A DNA stretch of 64,000 nucleotides from Glaciihabitans sp. INWT7 (GCF_014217685.1 NZ_CP043653.1:2918419-2982418), one strand, 5' to 3'; positions 16,870 through 27,190 are shown, counted from the first letter of the stretch. The notes: a model not told the origin generated them from the letters alone. Numbers and translations: made by a program.

Positions 16870-17882
16870 TGCTTCGCCCGACTGGGCTGCACGCGCGGGG
16901 GCTCCCCGGGCATCTTCGGGAAGTCGGGAGGGAAGGGCAACTCGCCGAGGCCGTTCCCGAGGTCCCGCTCCCACCATCCATAGAGCGCGTCTATGGTTCC
17001 GGGCTTCTCGCCCATGCGCTGCCAGGGATCGCCCGAGCTCGCCAGTCGTTCGGGAACGGTGAGCACGGTGAGCGCTCGAGGGTCCACGGACTCCAGCTCG
17101 CTCCACTCGATCGGGCATGACACCGGTGCGTGGGCGAGCGCCCGGGGACTGTAGGCACCGGCCATGGTGCGATCCCGGTTGGCCTGGTTGAAGTCGACGA
17201 AGATCCGCTCTCCGCGCTCCTCCTTCCACCATGCCGTCGTCACCTGTTTCGGCATCCGTCGTTCCAATTCCCTGGCCGCTGCGATCACGGCATGCCTCAC
17301 GTCGAGAAACTCGCGGCTTGGTTCGATCGGTGCGAAGACGTGCAGCCCGCGATTGCCCGAGGTCTTGATGAACGCGTCGAGCCCGACCTCGGCGAGCAGG
17401 GCGCGCAGCTCGATCGCCGCGGGAATCGCGTCGTCGAAGTCGGTGCCGGGCTGTGGGTCGAGATCGATGCGCAACTGGTCTGGATTGTCGGTGTCCTCCG
17501 CGCGGGAGGGCCAGGGGTGGAAGACGATCGTGTTCATCTGCACCGCCCAGACGGCCGCCGCGGGCTCATCGATGACGAGTTGCGGATGCGAGCGCCCGCT
17601 CGGGTAGACCACCGGAACCGCCCGCACGAAATCGGGCGCCCCCTTGGGCGGGTTCTTCGAGAAGAACTGCTCTCCGTCGATCCCCTCCGCAAATCGCTGG
17701 AGGGAGACGGGTCGATCGCCATTCGCCCGGACGAAGGCGTCGCCCACCTCCGCCACGTAGCGCGCGAGGTCGAGCTTGGTGATCCCGAGCTCCGGCCAGA
17801 GCACTCGTGACGGGCTCGATACCCGCATCTGCCGAGTGCCGTGGGGTCCGGGGACTTCGAGGGTTGCTGCATCGCTGGCCAT
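16857..17882 (-). CDS. Stand-alone LigD-type DNA polymerase/primase of NHEJ
   Basis: 341 residues from ATG 17882. SSPSRVLWPELGITKLDLARY opens the archaeo-eukaryotic-primase-like polymerase domain of LigD. The metal-binding aspartates are in LRIDLDPQPGTDF (~139), followed by KTSGNRGLHVFAPI and IFVDFNQANRDRTMAGAYSP. It would fill gaps at broken DNA ends during Ku-dependent non-homologous end joining. There is no ligase or phosphoesterase domain and no ku gene in the window, so its partners must be encoded elsewhere. Confidence 0.93.
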   Translation of the reverse strand: MASDAATLEVPGPHGTRQMRVSSPSRVLWPELGITKLDLARYVAEVGDAFVRANGDRPVSLQRFAEGIDGEQFFSKNPPKGAPDFVRAVPVVYPSGRSHPQLVIDEPAAAVWAVQMNTIVFHPWPSRAEDTDNPDQLRIDLDPQPGTDFDDAIPAAIELRALLAEVGLDAFIKTSGNRGLHVFAPIEPSREFLDVRHAVIAAARELERRMPKQVTTAWWKEERGERIFVDFNQANRDRTMAGAYSPRALAHAPVSCPIEWSELESVDPRALTVLTVPERLASSGDPWQRMGEKPGTIDALYGWWERDLGNGLGELPFPPDFPKMPGEPPRVQPSRAKHPES

Positions 17883-17925
17883 GGTGCCACGGTACTCGGG
17901 AGTGCGGCTCGCTGGCCGATTAACG

Positions 17926-17959
17926 GATGATGGCCCCGCCAACAGGCGGGGCCATCATC
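17926..17959 (-). terminator. Terminator of the alpha operon (after rplQ)
   Basis: A perfect 15-bp stem (arms 17926-17940 and 17945-17959, GATGATGGCCCCGCC) with an AACA loop, directly after the rplQ stop. It separates the ribosomal superoperon from the LigD-type gene. Confidence 0.85.
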
Positions 17960-17968
17960 GGTGAAAAC

Positions 17969-18517
17969 CTACTTCGCGTCTTCTTCCGAAGCGGCGGGCT
18001 CCTCAGCAGTGACCTCGGCGGTCTCTGCGTCGATTGCCTCGACCTGGGCCTCCGACTCTTCGACGGGGGACTCGGCCGGGGCTTCGTCCTCGACCGGAGC
18101 CTCGGCAACAGGTGCCTGCGCCTTGGCGGACTTCTTCGCCGACTTCGGCTTGGGGCTCACGGGCTCGAGTACGAGTTCGATCTGAACCATCGAGGCGTTG
18201 TCGCCCTTGCGGAAGCCGAGCTTGGTGATGCGGGTGTAGCCGCCTTCACGCAACTCGACGAGCGGCGCGATCTCGGTGAAGAGCTCGTGCACGACAGTCT
18301 TGTCGCCGATCGTCGCGAGGACGCGACGGCGGGCGTGGAGGTCTCCACGCTTGGCGAAGGTGATGAGCCTCTCGACGAGAGGACGCATGCGCTTGGCCTT
18401 CGTCTCGGTCGTCTTGATGCTCTTGTGGGTGAACAGGGCAGCCGCGAGGTTCGCAAGCATGAGGCGCTCGTGCGCCGGTCCACCGCCGAGGCGGGGTCCC
18501 TTAGTTGGTGCAGCCAT
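17969..18517 (-). CDS. rplQ: 50S ribosomal protein L17 with acidic C-terminal tail
   Basis: 182 residues. The core ([60 protein letters not shown]) covers about 120 residues. The last ~60 residues are a low-complexity acidic Ala/Glu/Pro tail not present in E. coli L17 (127 residues). Such tails are frequent in actinobacteria. Last gene of the rpsM-rpsK-rpoA-rplQ group, followed by a strong terminator. Confidence 0.97.
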   Translation of the reverse strand: MAAPTKGPRLGGGPAHERLMLANLAAALFTHKSIKTTETKAKRMRPLVERLITFAKRGDLHARRRVLATIGDKTVVHELFTEIAPLVELREGGYTRITKLGFRKGDNASMVQIELVLEPVSPKPKSAKKSAKAQAPVAEAPVEDEAPAESPVEESEAQVEAIDAETAEVTAEEPAASEEDAK

Positions 18518-18557
18518 TAGTCATTTCTCCAGGTCTGAAAAGGTAGGTGCCGAGGGC

Positions 18558-19553
18558 CTAGTTGGCTTCTTCGACGTCGTCGTAGCCGCTGTAGAAGTGC
18601 GCGCCGTCGAAGCCGGGCACGGTGTCCTTGAGGCTCAGGCCGAGCTCTACGAGCTTGTCCTTGACCTCGTCCACCGACTTCTGTCCGAAGTTGCGGATGT
18701 TCATGAGCTGCGTCTCCGAGAGGGCGACGAGTTCGCTGACGGTGTTGATTCCCTCGCGCTTGAGGCAGTTGTAGCTGCGCACAGACAGGTCGAGGTCCTC
18801 GATCGGCATGCTGAGTTCGCTCGAGAGAACGGCGTCAACCGGAGCCGGACCGATCTCGATGCCCTCGGCTGCCGAGTTGAGCTCGCGCGCCAGGCCGAAC
18901 AGCTCGGTCAGCGTGCGACCCGCGGATGCGATGGCGTCGCGAGGGGTGATCGCGTTCTTGGTCTCGACATCCACCACAAGGCGGTCGAAGTCGGTGCGCT
19001 CGCCGGCACGGGTGGCTTCGACGCGGTAGGTGACCTTGAGCACCGGGGAGTAGATCGAGTCGATCGGAATCTGGCCGGCTTCGCTGAATTCGCTGCGGTT
19101 CTGGGTCGCGGAGACATAGCCGCGGCCGCGCTCGACGGTGAGCTCGAGTTCGAACTTCGCCTTGTCGTTGAGCGTCGCGATCACGAGCTCCGGGTTGTGG
19201 ATCTCGACACCGGCCGGAGCCGAGATGTCTGCAGCCGTGACCTGGCCGGCCCCCTGCTTGCGCAGGTAGGCAGTGATCGGCTCGTCGTGCTCGCTCGAGA
19301 CGACGAGGCCCTTGATGTTCAGGATGATCTCGGTGACGTCTTCCTTCACGCCCGCGATCGTCGAGAACTCGTGCAGCACTCCGTCGATGCGGATGCTCGT
19401 GACGGCGGCTCCGGGAATCGAGGAGAGGAGGGTACGACGAAGCGAGTTGCCGAGGGTGTAACCGAAGCCGGGTTCGAGCGGCTCGATGATGAACCGTGAA
19501 CGGAACTCGGAGATGTTCTCTTCGGTAAGAGTTGGACGCTGTGCAATAAGCAC
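18558..19553 (-). CDS. rpoA: RNA polymerase alpha subunit
   Basis: 331 residues. The N-terminal dimerisation domain begins [20 protein letters not shown] and contains [21 protein letters not shown] linker near residue 230 leads to the C-terminal domain ([39 protein letters not shown]), which contacts UP elements and activators. GTG start at 19553 behind AAGGA. The preceding 223-nt spacer to rpsK is unusually long and holds a REP-like palindrome. Confidence 0.98.
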   Translation of the reverse strand: MLIAQRPTLTEENISEFRSRFIIEPLEPGFGYTLGNSLRRTLLSSIPGAAVTSIRIDGVLHEFSTIAGVKEDVTEIILNIKGLVVSSEHDEPITAYLRKQGAGQVTAADISAPAGVEIHNPELVIATLNDKAKFELELTVERGRGYVSATQNRSEFSEAGQIPIDSIYSPVLKVTYRVEATRAGERTDFDRLVVDVETKNAITPRDAIASAGRTLTELFGLARELNSAAEGIEIGPAPVDAVLSSELSMPIEDLDLSVRSYNCLKREGINTVSELVALSETQLMNIRNFGQKSVDEVKDKLVELGLSLKDTVPGFDGAHFYSGYDDVEEAN

Positions 19554-19681
19554 TGGTGATTCCTTTCGGCGAAGTGTCCGCTATTTGACACTTGTGCGTG
19601 CGGCGGGTGGCGGGCCCGTCGTTCTATTGAGTTGTGTTCGAAAATCTGTGCTGATGCTGGACGAGTACGCCGCTCACGGCC

Positions 19682-19725
19682 GTGTCGAGACCCCCGTCAC
19701 ACGGTGGTGGCTGGTGTCTCGACAC
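19682..19725. repeat. REP-like palindrome between rpsK and rpoA
   Basis: GTGTCGAGAC (19682-19691) and GTCTCGACAC (19716-19725) are perfect inverted 10-mers with a 24-nt loop, followed by ACGCTCGACAAGCGCTCGCT and CTCGACCCG. Dispersed GTCTCGACACGCTCG-type palindromes are, from memory, common in intergenic regions of this family. It lies inside a ribosomal operon, so it may act as an RNA processing or attenuation signal. Confidence 0.6.
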
Positions 19726-19776
19726 GCTCGACAAGCGCTCGCTACTCGACCCGCAGGCGAGTGTGGCGCTGTGCGC

Positions 19777-20175
19777 CTAGACGCGACGGCGCTTGGGCGG
19801 ACGGCATCCGTTGTGCGCCTGAGGGGTGACGTCGTTGATCGAGCCGACCTCGAGGCCTGCAGCCTGAAGCGAGCGGATCGCGGTCTCGCGGCCGGATCCC
19901 GGTCCCTTGACGAAGACGTCGACCTTCTTGACGCCGTGCTCCTGCGCCTGGCGCGCAGCGGACTCGGCGGAGAGCTGGGCGGCGAACGGCGTGGACTTAC
20001 GCGAACCCTTGAAGCCGACCGTGCCGGACGATGCCCAGCTCAGTACGGCACCGGTGGGGTCGGTGATCGTGACGATGGTGTTGTTGAAGGTCGACTTGAT
20101 GTGAGCCTGACCGACAGCGACGTTCTTCTTCTCTTTACGACGCGGCTTACGAGCGGCCGATTTTGGTGCTGCCAT
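19777..20175 (-). CDS. rpsK: 30S ribosomal protein S11
   Basis: 132 residues. [31 protein letters not shown] and the C-terminal [18 protein letters not shown] are hallmark S11 sequences on the small-subunit platform. ATG at 20175 behind TTTAGGAG, 42 nt after rpsM. Confidence 0.98.
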   Translation of the reverse strand: MAAPKSAARKPRRKEKKNVAVGQAHIKSTFNNTIVTITDPTGAVLSWASSGTVGFKGSRKSTPFAAQLSAESAARQAQEHGVKKVDVFVKGPGSGRETAIRSLQAAGLEVGSINDVTPQAHNGCRPPKRRRV

Positions 20176-20217
20176 TGTTTTCTCCTAAAACTTTTATGGC
20201 GATACGAGCAGTGCTCG

Positions 20218-20592
20218 CTATCGGGCCTTCTTCTTGCCTGCGACGGTGCGCTTCGGGCCCTTGCGGGTACGAGCGTTGGTTTTGGTGCGCTGTCCGTGCA
20301 CCGGGAGACCACGGCGGTGACGAATGCCCTGGTAGCTGCCGATCTCGACCTTGCGACGGATGTCCGCGGCGACCTCGCGACGGAGGTCACCCTCCACCTT
20401 GAAGTTTCCTTCGACGTAGTCGCGGAGCGCGATGAGCTGGTCATCGGTCAGATCCTTGACGCGGATCTCCCCGCTGATTTCGGTGTCGGCGAGGGTCTTG
20501 AGTGCCCTCGTGCGGCCAACACCGTAGATGTAGGTCAATGCGACCTCGACGCGCTTATCGCGCGGGATGTCGACTCCTGCTAGACGAGCCAT
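20218..20592 (-). CDS. rpsM: 30S ribosomal protein S13
   Basis: 124 residues. [20 protein letters not shown], then [10 protein letters not shown] (helix-two-turn-helix) and the basic tail [20 protein letters not shown] that contacts P-site tRNA. S13 forms bridges with the 50S subunit in the head of the 30S. Confidence 0.98.
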   Translation of the reverse strand: MARLAGVDIPRDKRVEVALTYIYGVGRTRALKTLADTEISGEIRVKDLTDDQLIALRDYVEGNFKVEGDLRREVAADIRRKVEIGSYQGIRHRRGLPVHGQRTKTNARTRKGPKRTVAGKKKAR

Positions 20593-20754
20593 AGTGGCTT
20601 CTCCTGGTTGTGAGTGGAGGTCTGTAACAGCACCTGTGCAGCGGCCTCCGACCGCTGGTGTCCCCCACCTGCGTGGGATCTGGTGTTGCTATGGGTGGTG
20701 CGTTTTCAGTTGTTTCCGGTGCTCGAAAGAGCCGCTCGGCGGCCCGGTCGAGAC

Positions 20755-20871
20755 CTAACCCTGGCGCTGCTTGTGGCGCGGGTTGTTCTTGCAGATGACC
20801 ATGACGTTTCCGTTGCGACGGATCACGCGGCAGTGCTCGCACATGGGCTTGACGCTCGGGGCGACCTTCAT
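20755..20871 (-). CDS. rpmJ: 50S ribosomal protein L36 (zinc-binding form)
   Basis: 38 residues, [20 protein letters not shown] and onward to [11 protein letters not shown]. The zinc ligands Cys11, Cys14, Cys27 and His33 are present, so this is the C+ form used when zinc is available. ATG at 20871, between infA and rpsM, the canonical position. Confidence 0.97.
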   Translation of the reverse strand: MKVAPSVKPMCEHCRVIRRNGNVMVICKNNPRHKQRQG

Positions 20872-20956
20872 TGATTTCTTCTTTCGCTGTCTTCGTACAG
20901 GTTCGACGTCATGCCGAACCAGCCGTTACTTTCCAGCAATCTCGTGCCGGGTGGCA

Positions 20957-21178
20957 CTACTTGTAGCGGTAGACGATCCGGCCGCGGGTCAGGTCATACG
21001 GGCTCAGCTCTACGATCACGCGGTCCTCAGGGAGGATACGGATGTAGTGCTGGCGCATCTTCCCCGAAATATGGGCGAGGACTTTGTGGCCGTTGGTCAA
21101 CTCAACGCGGAACATTGCGTTGGGCAGAGCTTCAACTACTGCACCCTCGATTTCGATGACACCGTCTTTTTTGGCCAT
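20957..21178 (-). CDS. infA: Translation initiation factor IF-1
   Basis: 73 residues, S1-like OB fold: [62 protein letters not shown]-1 binds the ribosomal A site during initiation. It begins the infA-rpmJ-rpsM-rpsK-rpoA-rplQ segment after a 289-nt gap from map, so a separate promoter is likely. Confidence 0.98.
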   Translation of the reverse strand: MAKKDGVIEIEGAVVEALPNAMFRVELTNGHKVLAHISGKMRQHYIRILPEDRVIVELSPYDLTRGRIVYRYK

Positions 21179-21467
21179 AGCCTCTTCGTCGCTAAAAGTA
21201 TTGTTTACTGGTCGTGCGGATGGATTGTGGCAGTCTGGGCGTGATTAAACAGGCAGCAGACACCAAAGATCGATCTTATGCCAATCCCGGGCGTTTTGCC
21301 AACTTGTGCCTATACTCCGCCTCCGCCCACCGCGAACAGATGCTCCCCGGCATCCGTCCCTCTCGAAAACGCAGGAGATTCGCCACCAAAATGGGGCTAT
21401 CGCCGCAAAGTGGTCGGTTTCGTGGCCGATCTCCTGCGTTTTCGCGAGGTCAGCGGATCGCGGGCGA
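21179..21467. other. Intergenic region infA-map
   Basis: No gene is credible here. On the minus strand a TACTTT box close to the infA start could be a -10, but no matching -35 is seen. The map-proximal half contains an 87-bp imperfect palindrome (21361-21447), listed separately. Confidence 0.5.
21361..21447. repeat. 87-bp imperfect palindrome after map
   Basis: The outer arms TCTCGAAAACGCAGGAGAT (21361-21379) and its inverted partner (21429-21447) match at 18 of 19 positions; a second, weaker arm follows (CGCCAC with GTGGCCG). About 40 nt form the loop. On the minus strand it begins 20 nt after the map stop codon, so it could end the secY-adk-map transcript, or be a dispersed mobile-type repeat. 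Confidence 0.65.
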
Positions 21468-22298
21468 TCAGGGGATGGGGACGGGGACCACACCGAGGGG
21501 AGCGAGAGCTGAGGCTCCGCCGTCCTCGGCGGTGAGCACCCAGATGCCTCCGCCGTGTACTGCCACGGAGTGCTCCCAGTGCGCGGCCATCGTGCCGTCC
21601 AGGGTCGCGACGGTCCACTCGTCTTCCCGAGTGAAGGTGTCGATTCCCCCCGCAGTGACCATCGGTTCGATTGCAACGACGAGCCCGGGCTTCACCCGCG
21701 GCCCTCGGTCACACACCCGGTAGTTGAACACGGGTGGATCCTCGTGCATGGAGCGCCCGATGCCGTGGCCGACATAGTCCTCCAAGATGCCGTAGCTCCC
21801 CTGGCTGTCGATGTAGTCCTCCATCTCCCCACCGATGTGGTTGAGATGGGTGGCGGACGCGAGGGAGGCGATGCCCCGCCAGAGCGACTGCTCCGTGACA
21901 TCCGAGAGCTTCTGCCGCTCCGCAACGAGGGAGGGTCTCGTGGGGTCCGGAACGACGACGGTGATGGCCGCGTCCCCGTTCCAGCCGGCCAGCTCGGCTC
22001 CGCTGTCGATGGACACGATGTCGCCGGGCTCGAGCACGCGCGAGCCCGGGATGCCGTGCACGACGTCGTCGTTCACGGAGGCACAGATCGTGTGCCGATA
22101 TCCGGGCTCCTTCATGAAGTTCGGCACGGCGCCGAGACCCCTGATGGTCGCCTCGGCGATCGCGTCGAGCTCGAGCGTCGTGACGCCCGCCCGGATCGCG
22201 GACTTCACTGCGGCGAGGGATGCTGCTGTTGCACGGCCGGGCGAGACCATGAGCCTCAGCTCCGCCGGAGTCTTGTAGATGTTCTTGCGAAGGCTCAC
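21468..22298 (-). CDS. map: Type I methionine aminopeptidase
   Basis: 276 residues. Metal ligands can be placed: [14 protein letters not shown] (two Asp), [13 protein letters not shown] (His), VVAIEPMV (Glu) and the last Glu in [10 protein letters not shown]. The substrate histidine is in [17 protein letters not shown]. It removes the initiator methionine from nascent proteins. GTG start at 22298 overlaps the adk stop (GTGA). The secY-adk-map-infA order is the classic spc-alpha junction. Confidence 0.97.
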   Translation of the reverse strand: MSLRKNIYKTPAELRLMVSPGRATAASLAAVKSAIRAGVTTLELDAIAEATIRGLGAVPNFMKEPGYRHTICASVNDDVVHGIPGSRVLEPGDIVSIDSGAELAGWNGDAAITVVVPDPTRPSLVAERQKLSDVTEQSLWRGIASLASATHLNHIGGEMEDYIDSQGSYGILEDYVGHGIGRSMHEDPPVFNYRVCDRGPRVKPGLVVAIEPMVTAGGIDTFTREDEWTVATLDGTMAAHWEHSVAVHGGGIWVLTAEDGGASALAPLGVVPVPIP

Positions 22299-22885
22299 TT
22301 CGCTGCGGGCACGATTCCGCGAGCGGCCAGTGCCTCGGAGATACGGGAGCTCACGTCATCGATCTCGCCGAGACCATCGACCTCGATCAACAGATCGCGA
22401 TCGCGGTAGACGGCGATCAATGGAGTGGTCTCGCGGCCGTACACCTGCTGACGATGGCGGATCGCGTCTTCGGTGTCATCGGCTCGACCCTGCTCGATCG
22501 CGCGCTTGCGCAACCGGGCGACCACTTCCTCCTGGTCGGCGACGAGCTGGATCACGGCGTCGAGGGACTGCCCCTTCGCGGCGAGCAGGTCGTCGAGGTA
22601 CGACACCTGCTCGAGGGTGCGGGGGTAGCCGTCGAGCAGGAATCCATCCCGCGCGTCGGCCTCTTCGAGACGACTCTTGACCAGCGCATTCGTGAGGGAA
22701 TCGGGCACGTAGTCGCCCGCATCCACGATCGCCTTCACCTCGATGCCGAGTGGGGTCTCTTCCTTGATGTTCTTACGGAAGATGTCTCCGGTGGCGATCG
22801 CGGGGATCGCGTAGGTCTCGAGGAGACGAGCAGACTGAGTGCCCTTGCCGGCCCCGGGCGGGCCGACGATCAGCAGGCGGGTCAA
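22295..22885 (-). CDS. adk: Adenylate kinase (short LID form)
   Basis: 196 residues. P-loop [14 protein letters not shown] at residues 8-21, AMP-binding GDIFRKNI and [10 protein letters not shown]. The LID region is short and lacks the zinc-finger insert, as in actinobacterial enzymes. It catalyses ATP + AMP = 2 ADP. The start is a TTG at 22885 that overlaps the secY stop (TTGA). It gives [11 protein letters not shown], the natural N-terminus, and no alternative start fits better. Confidence 0.95.
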   Translation of the reverse strand: MTRLLIVGPPGAGKGTQSARLLETYAIPAIATGDIFRKNIKEETPLGIEVKAIVDAGDYVPDSLTNALVKSRLEEADARDGFLLDGYPRTLEQVSYLDDLLAAKGQSLDAVIQLVADQEEVVARLRKRAIEQGRADDTEDAIRHRQQVYGRETTPLIAVYRDRDLLIEVDGLGEIDDVSSRISEALAARGIVPAAK

Positions 22886-24207
22886 CGGAGCAGGCCCTCG
22901 TAGTGGCGCTGCTGCAGCTGGGAGTCGATCTGCTTGACCGTCTCGAGCCCCACACCCACGATGATCAGGATGCTCGCGCCACCGAAGGGGAAGTTCTGGT
23001 TCGCACCGAACAGGCCGAGTGCGATCAACGGCACGAGAGCGATCAGGCCGAGGTAGATGGACCCCGGCAGGGTCACGCGGGTGAGCACGTAGTCGAGATA
23101 CTCGGCGGTCGGGCGGCCGGCACGGATGCCGGGGATGAATCCGCCGTACTTCTTCATGTTGTCGGCGACTTCCTCCGGGTTGAAGGTGATCGCCACATAG
23201 AAGTAGGTGAACCCGACGATGAGCAGGAAGTACAGGGCCATGTACAGCGGGTTGTCACCCGTGCGCAGGTTGTCGGTGATCCAGGTGACCCAGGGGGCGG
23301 GGGCCTTGCCGGGGGCAGGCTGGTTGAACTGGGCGATCAGCGCCGGCAGGTAGAGCAGCGAGGACGCGAAGATCACCGGCACCACGCCGGCCATGTTGAC
23401 CTTGATTGGAATGTAGGTGTTGTTGCCGCCGTATGTGCGCCGGCCGACCATCCGCTTGGCATATTGCACCGGGATGCGTCGCTGGGACTGTTCGACGTAG
23501 ACCACGAGCGCCATGATCACGATGCCCATCGCGATCACCAGCAGGAAGGTCTCGAAGCCCTTCGACTGCTTGATGGCCCAGAGGGATCCGGGGAAGCGGG
23601 CGGCGATCGAGGTGAAGATGAGGATCGACATTCCGTTGCCGATGCCGCGCTCGGTGATGAGCTCGCCCATCCACATGATGAGGCCGGTGCCTGCGGTCAT
23701 GGTGATCACCATGAGCAGGATCGCGTACCAGGCGGAGTTGGTGATGAGGGCCGAGCACTCCGGCGTGCCGGTGGAGGTCGGGAAGAGGGCGCCGCTGCGA
23801 GCGACGGTGATCAGGGTCGTGGACTGCAGAACACCGAGAGCGATGGTGAGGTAGCGGGTGTACTGGGTCAGGCGAGCCTGGCCGGACTGGCCCTCTTTGT
23901 AGAGGGTGTCGAAGTGGGGGATCACGACGCGCAGCAGCTGCACGATGATCGATGCCGTGATGTAGGGCATGATGCCGAGCGCGAAGATCGACAGCTGGAG
24001 CAGAGCCCCGCCACTGAACAGGTTGACCAGCTCGTACAAGCCAGAGGTGCCGGAGTTTGCGGCGAGGCAGGTCTGCACGTTGCCGAAGTTGACGAACGGC
24101 GACGGGATGAAGGACCCGAGGCGGAAGAGCGCAATCAGTGCGAGCGTGAAACCGATCTTCTTACGAAGATCGGGGGTGCGGAAGATCCGCGCTACGGCTC
24201 TGAACAA
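22882..24207 (-). CDS. secY: Preprotein translocase subunit SecY
   Basis: 441 residues with ten membrane segments. [57 protein letters not shown] and [20 protein letters not shown] are SecY signatures. It forms the protein-conducting channel with SecE/G. The start is TTG (24207) behind AGGAGGCCTCG, an excellent ribosome binding site. It overlaps adk by 4 nt. Confidence 0.97.
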   Translation of the reverse strand: MFRAVARIFRTPDLRKKIGFTLALIALFRLGSFIPSPFVNFGNVQTCLAANSGTSGLYELVNLFSGGALLQLSIFALGIMPYITASIIVQLLRVVIPHFDTLYKEGQSGQARLTQYTRYLTIALGVLQSTTLITVARSGALFPTSTGTPECSALITNSAWYAILLMVITMTAGTGLIMWMGELITERGIGNGMSILIFTSIAARFPGSLWAIKQSKGFETFLLVIAMGIVIMALVVYVEQSQRRIPVQYAKRMVGRRTYGGNNTYIPIKVNMAGVVPVIFASSLLYLPALIAQFNQPAPGKAPAPWVTWITDNLRTGDNPLYMALYFLLIVGFTYFYVAITFNPEEVADNMKKYGGFIPGIRAGRPTAEYLDYVLTRVTLPGSIYLGLIALVPLIALGLFGANQNFPFGGASILIIVGVGLETVKQIDSQLQQRHYEGLLR

Positions 24208-24311
24208 CGAGGCCTCCTGGTGAGAACGGTCGGGCGAAGCAGGTGGCCCTCTCGGGCCACCTGGACGGCTGCAACTACGTTAGATCACCGGGCCGTGGCC
24301 CGGCGGTCGAC

Positions 24312-24920
24312 TTAGTTTACGGAACCGCCCGCTGCAACGATCTTCTGCTCGGCAGAGCCAGAGACCTTGTCAACTGCAACGTTCAGCTTAACTGCAATGT
24401 CACCAGCGCCGAGAACCTTGACCTTCTCGTTCTTGCGCACGGCACCCTTGGCGACGAGGTCGCCGATGGTGACGTCTCCACCGGCCGGGTAGAGCTCGGC
24501 CAGCTTCTCGAGGTTCACGACCTGGTACTCGACGCGGAACGGGTTCTTGAACCCGCGCAGCTTCGGGGTACGCATGATGCTATTCAGGTTTCCACCCTCG
24601 AGTCCGACGCGCACCGTGTAGCGGGCCTTCGTGCCCTTGGTTCCACGGCCTGCAGTCTTACCCTTGGATCCTTCACCGCGTCCGACGCGGGTGCGATCCT
24701 TCTTCGCGCCGGGAGCCGGGCGGAGGTGGTGCATCTTTAGCACCTGCGGACGCGCCTCGGCGACGGGCTCTGCAGCCTTCTTCGCCGGAGCGGCCTTCGT
24801 GGTGGTCGCCTTGGCAGCGGGCGCCTTCTCAGCAGCAGCCTTGGGGGCTGCAGCCTTCGCCGTGCTGGCCTTTTTGGGGGCTGCGGCGGGGGCCTTGTCG
24901 GCCTTCGTTTCTTCAGCCAT
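24312..24920 (-). CDS. rplO: 50S ribosomal protein L15 with Ala/Lys-rich N-terminal extension
   Basis: 202 residues against about 145 in most bacteria. Normal L15 begins at [20 protein letters not shown] (residue ~60) and includes [13 protein letters not shown]. The first ~60 residues are repeats of Ala/Lys/Pro ([20 protein letters not shown]). The distal ATG is supported by its TAATG overlap with the rpmD stop. An internal ATG at residue 63 would give a conventional L15, so start choice should be checked by proteomics. Confidence 0.93.
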   Translation of the reverse strand: MAEETKADKAPAAAPKKASTAKAAAPKAAAEKAPAAKATTTKAAPAKKAAEPVAEARPQVLKMHHLRPAPGAKKDRTRVGRGEGSKGKTAGRGTKGTKARYTVRVGLEGGNLNSIMRTPKLRGFKNPFRVEYQVVNLEKLAELYPAGGDVTIGDLVAKGAVRKNEKVKVLGAGDIAVKLNVAVDKVSGSAEQKIVAAGGSVN

Positions 24921-25105
24921 TAGTCAATCTCCTCGACCTTGACCAGGTGAGCGACGGTGCGGACGTAGCCGCGGTTCTGCGAGTTGTCCTCGCGAACCAC
25001 GACGTCGCCGATGCGGTGGAGCCCGAGGCTCCGCAACGTGTCGCGCTGGTTCTGCTTCTCACTAATTTTGGACTTGATCTGGGTCACCTTCAGGCGAGCA
25101 GCCAT
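24920..25105 (-). CDS. rpmD: 50S ribosomal protein L30
   Basis: 61 residues: [52 protein letters not shown]. One-base overlaps with rpsE (TGATG) and rplO (TAATG) show tight coupling. Confidence 0.97.
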   Translation of the reverse strand: MAARLKVTQIKSKISEKQNQRDTLRSLGLHRIGDVVVREDNSQNRGYVRTVAHLVKVEEID

Positions 25106-25803
25106 CAGACACCTGCCTTTGCGTCAGCCTGGGCACGCAGGAGACGCGCGGGCGCGACATCCTCGAGCGAGAGACCGCGACGTGCGGCGACCGCACTCGG
25201 CTCCTCGAGCTGCTTGAGGGCAGCGACGGTAGCGTGCACGATGTTGATCGTGTTGGACGAGCCGAGCGACTTGCTCAGCACGTCATGGATGCCGGCGCAC
25301 TCGAGCACGGCGCGCACCGGACCACCGGCGATAACACCGGTACCGGCGGATGCCGGACGCAGCAGCACGACGCCGGCTGCGGCTTCACCCTGGACGGGGT
25401 GCGGGATGGTCACTCCGACGCGGGGAACGCGGAAGAAGTTCTTCTTCGCCTCCTCGACGCCCTTGGAGATCGCCGTCGGCACCTCGCGGGCCTTGCCGTA
25501 GCCGACTCCGACCAGTCCGTTGCCGTCGCCGACGACGACGAGAGCGGTGAAGCTGAAGCGACGACCACCCTTGACGACCTTGGAGACGCGGTTGATGGTG
25601 ACGACGCGCTCGAGGAACTGGCTCTTCTCAGAGTCACGGCTCCCGCGCTGCTGGTTGGGGTTGCGCTCGCGTCCACCGCGGCGGGCCTCACGAGGCTCGT
25701 TTGCAGCGGGCTCGGTTGCGGCCGCAGTCTCGACGACCGTGACGGTCGGTTCGGCTTCGGTTGCCACAGGGGTCTCCTTGCTGGTGTTAGTTGTGTCGCT
25801 CAC
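25105..25803 (-). CDS. rpsE: 30S ribosomal protein S5
   Basis: 232 residues. The core runs from [20 protein letters not shown] through [20 protein letters not shown] and [20 protein letters not shown]. The first ~65 residues are a Thr/Ala/Glu-rich then Arg-rich extension typical of actinobacterial S5. S5 contributes to decoding accuracy. GTG start at 25803 overlaps the rplR stop (GTGA). Confidence 0.97.
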   Translation of the reverse strand: MSDTTNTSKETPVATEAEPTVTVVETAAATEPAANEPREARRGGRERNPNQQRGSRDSEKSQFLERVVTINRVSKVVKGGRRFSFTALVVVGDGNGLVGVGYGKAREVPTAISKGVEEAKKNFFRVPRVGVTIPHPVQGEAAAGVVLLRPASAGTGVIAGGPVRAVLECAGIHDVLSKSLGSSNTINIVHATVAALKQLEEPSAVAARRGLSLEDVAPARLLRAQADAKAGV

Positions 25804-26177
25804 AGGTCCAGTCCACCCTCTCGAGCTCCTTCGGCGATGGCAGCGACGCGTCCCGCGTACTTGCTTCCACCGCGATCGAAAACGACGGCTTCGACGCCGG
25901 CGGCCTTCGCGCGCTCGGCGACGAGTTCGCCGACCTTGCGTGCCTTGGCGGTCTTGTCGCCGTCGAACGTGCGCATGTCTGCTTCGAGGGTCGATGCCGA
26001 GGCGAGGGTGAAACCCTTGCTGTCGTCGACGACCTGCACGAAGACGTGGCGGGCCGAACGGGTGACCACGAGACGCGGTCGAAGTTCGGTGCCGACGATC
26101 TTCTTGCGAAGACGTGCGTGCCTGCGGCCCTTTGCGGCCGACTTGCTCTTGCCTCTAGTTCCGAGAGCCATGATCAC
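25800..26177 (-). CDS. rplR: 50S ribosomal protein L18
   Basis: 125 residues from GTG 26177, or 123 from ATG 26171 ([20 protein letters not shown]), the latter being the more usual N-terminus. [20 protein letters not shown] and [20 protein letters not shown] bind 5S rRNA. The GTG forms a GTGA overlap with the rplF stop. Confidence 0.96.
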   Translation of the reverse strand: MIMALGTRGKSKSAAKGRRHARLRKKIVGTELRPRLVVTRSARHVFVQVVDDSKGFTLASASTLEADMRTFDGDKTAKARKVGELVAERAKAAGVEAVVFDRGGSKYAGRVAAIAEGAREGGLDL

Positions 26178-26710
26178 TTACCACTCTTTCCGGCCTTGCG
26201 GCGGACTACCTCGCCTGCGTAGCGAACGCCCTTGCCCTTGTAGGGCTCCGGCTTGCGCAATTTACGAATGTTGGCGGCGACTTCTCCGACAGCCTGCTTG
26301 TCGATGCCGTGCACCGTCAGCTTGTTGTTGCCTTCGACGGCAAAGGAGATGCCGGCCGGGGGATCGACCGTGATCGAGTGCGAGAAGCCGAGAGCGAACT
26401 CGAGCGAGCTGCCCTTCGCCTGCACGCGATAACCGGTACCGACGATCTCGAGGCCCTTGGAGTAGCCGGTCGTGACGCCGATGATCTGGTTGGCGATCAG
26501 GGTGCGGGTGAGGCCGTGAAGCGAACGCGATTCGCGCTCGTCGTCCGGGCGGGTGACCAGGAGCTGGCCATCCTCGATCTTGACCTCGATCGGGCTTGCG
26601 ACGGTGAGCGCGAGCTCACCCTTCGGGCCCTTGACGGTGACGGCCGAGCCGGTCACCGTGACATCGACCCCTGTGGGGATCTCAATGGGAAGGCGTCCAA
26701 TACGTGACAT
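26174..26710 (-). CDS. rplF: 50S ribosomal protein L6
   Basis: 178 residues. [34 protein letters not shown] and the C-terminal [20 protein letters not shown] are textbook L6. It lies near the sarcin-ricin loop of the 50S subunit. Confidence 0.98.
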   Translation of the reverse strand: MSRIGRLPIEIPTGVDVTVTGSAVTVKGPKGELALTVASPIEVKIEDGQLLVTRPDDERESRSLHGLTRTLIANQIIGVTTGYSKGLEIVGTGYRVQAKGSSLEFALGFSHSITVDPPAGISFAVEGNNKLTVHGIDKQAVGEVAANIRKLRKPEPYKGKGVRYAGEVVRRKAGKSGK

Positions 26711-26716
26711 CGGTGG

Positions 26717-27115
26717 TTACCACACGTAGGCGAGGACTTCCCCACCCACGCCCTTCTTTGACGCCTGGCGATCCGTGAGGAGGCCAGAGGAGGTCGAGAG
26801 GATCGCGACACCGAGGCCACCGAGAACGCGAGGGATCTCCGTGGACTTCGCGTAGACGCGGAGGCCGGGCTTCGAGACACGCTTGATTCCAGCGATGGAG
26901 CGCTCACGGTTGGGGCCGTACTTGAGGTCGAGGGTCAGGGTCTTGCCGACGCGCGCATCCTCGATCTTCCATCCTCCGATGTAACCCTCGGTCTCGAGGA
27001 TCTCGGCGATGTGGGACTTGAGCTTGCTATTCGGCATGGACACGGTGTCGTGGTAGGCCGAGTTCGCGTTGCGCAGTCTGGTCAGCAGGTCTGCGACCGG
27101 ATCTGTCATTGTCAT
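26717..27115 (-). CDS. rpsH: 30S ribosomal protein S8
   Basis: 132 residues (130 if the second ATG at 27109 is used). [20 protein letters not shown] and [20 protein letters not shown] are S8 signatures; S8 binds helix 21 of 16S rRNA. The 75-nt spacer upstream to rplE has no rpsN, which usually sits there. Confidence 0.98.
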   Translation of the reverse strand: MTMTDPVADLLTRLRNANSAYHDTVSMPNSKLKSHIAEILETEGYIGGWKIEDARVGKTLTLDLKYGPNRERSIAGIKRVSKPGLRVYAKSTEIPRVLGGLGVAILSTSSGLLTDRQASKKGVGGEVLAYVW

Positions 27116-27190
27116 GATGGTGGTGCCTTCCTCACCCGGTTTCGCCAGCTCTTACGGAACTGGCGACCTTGATGATCGGTGATGCATGGG

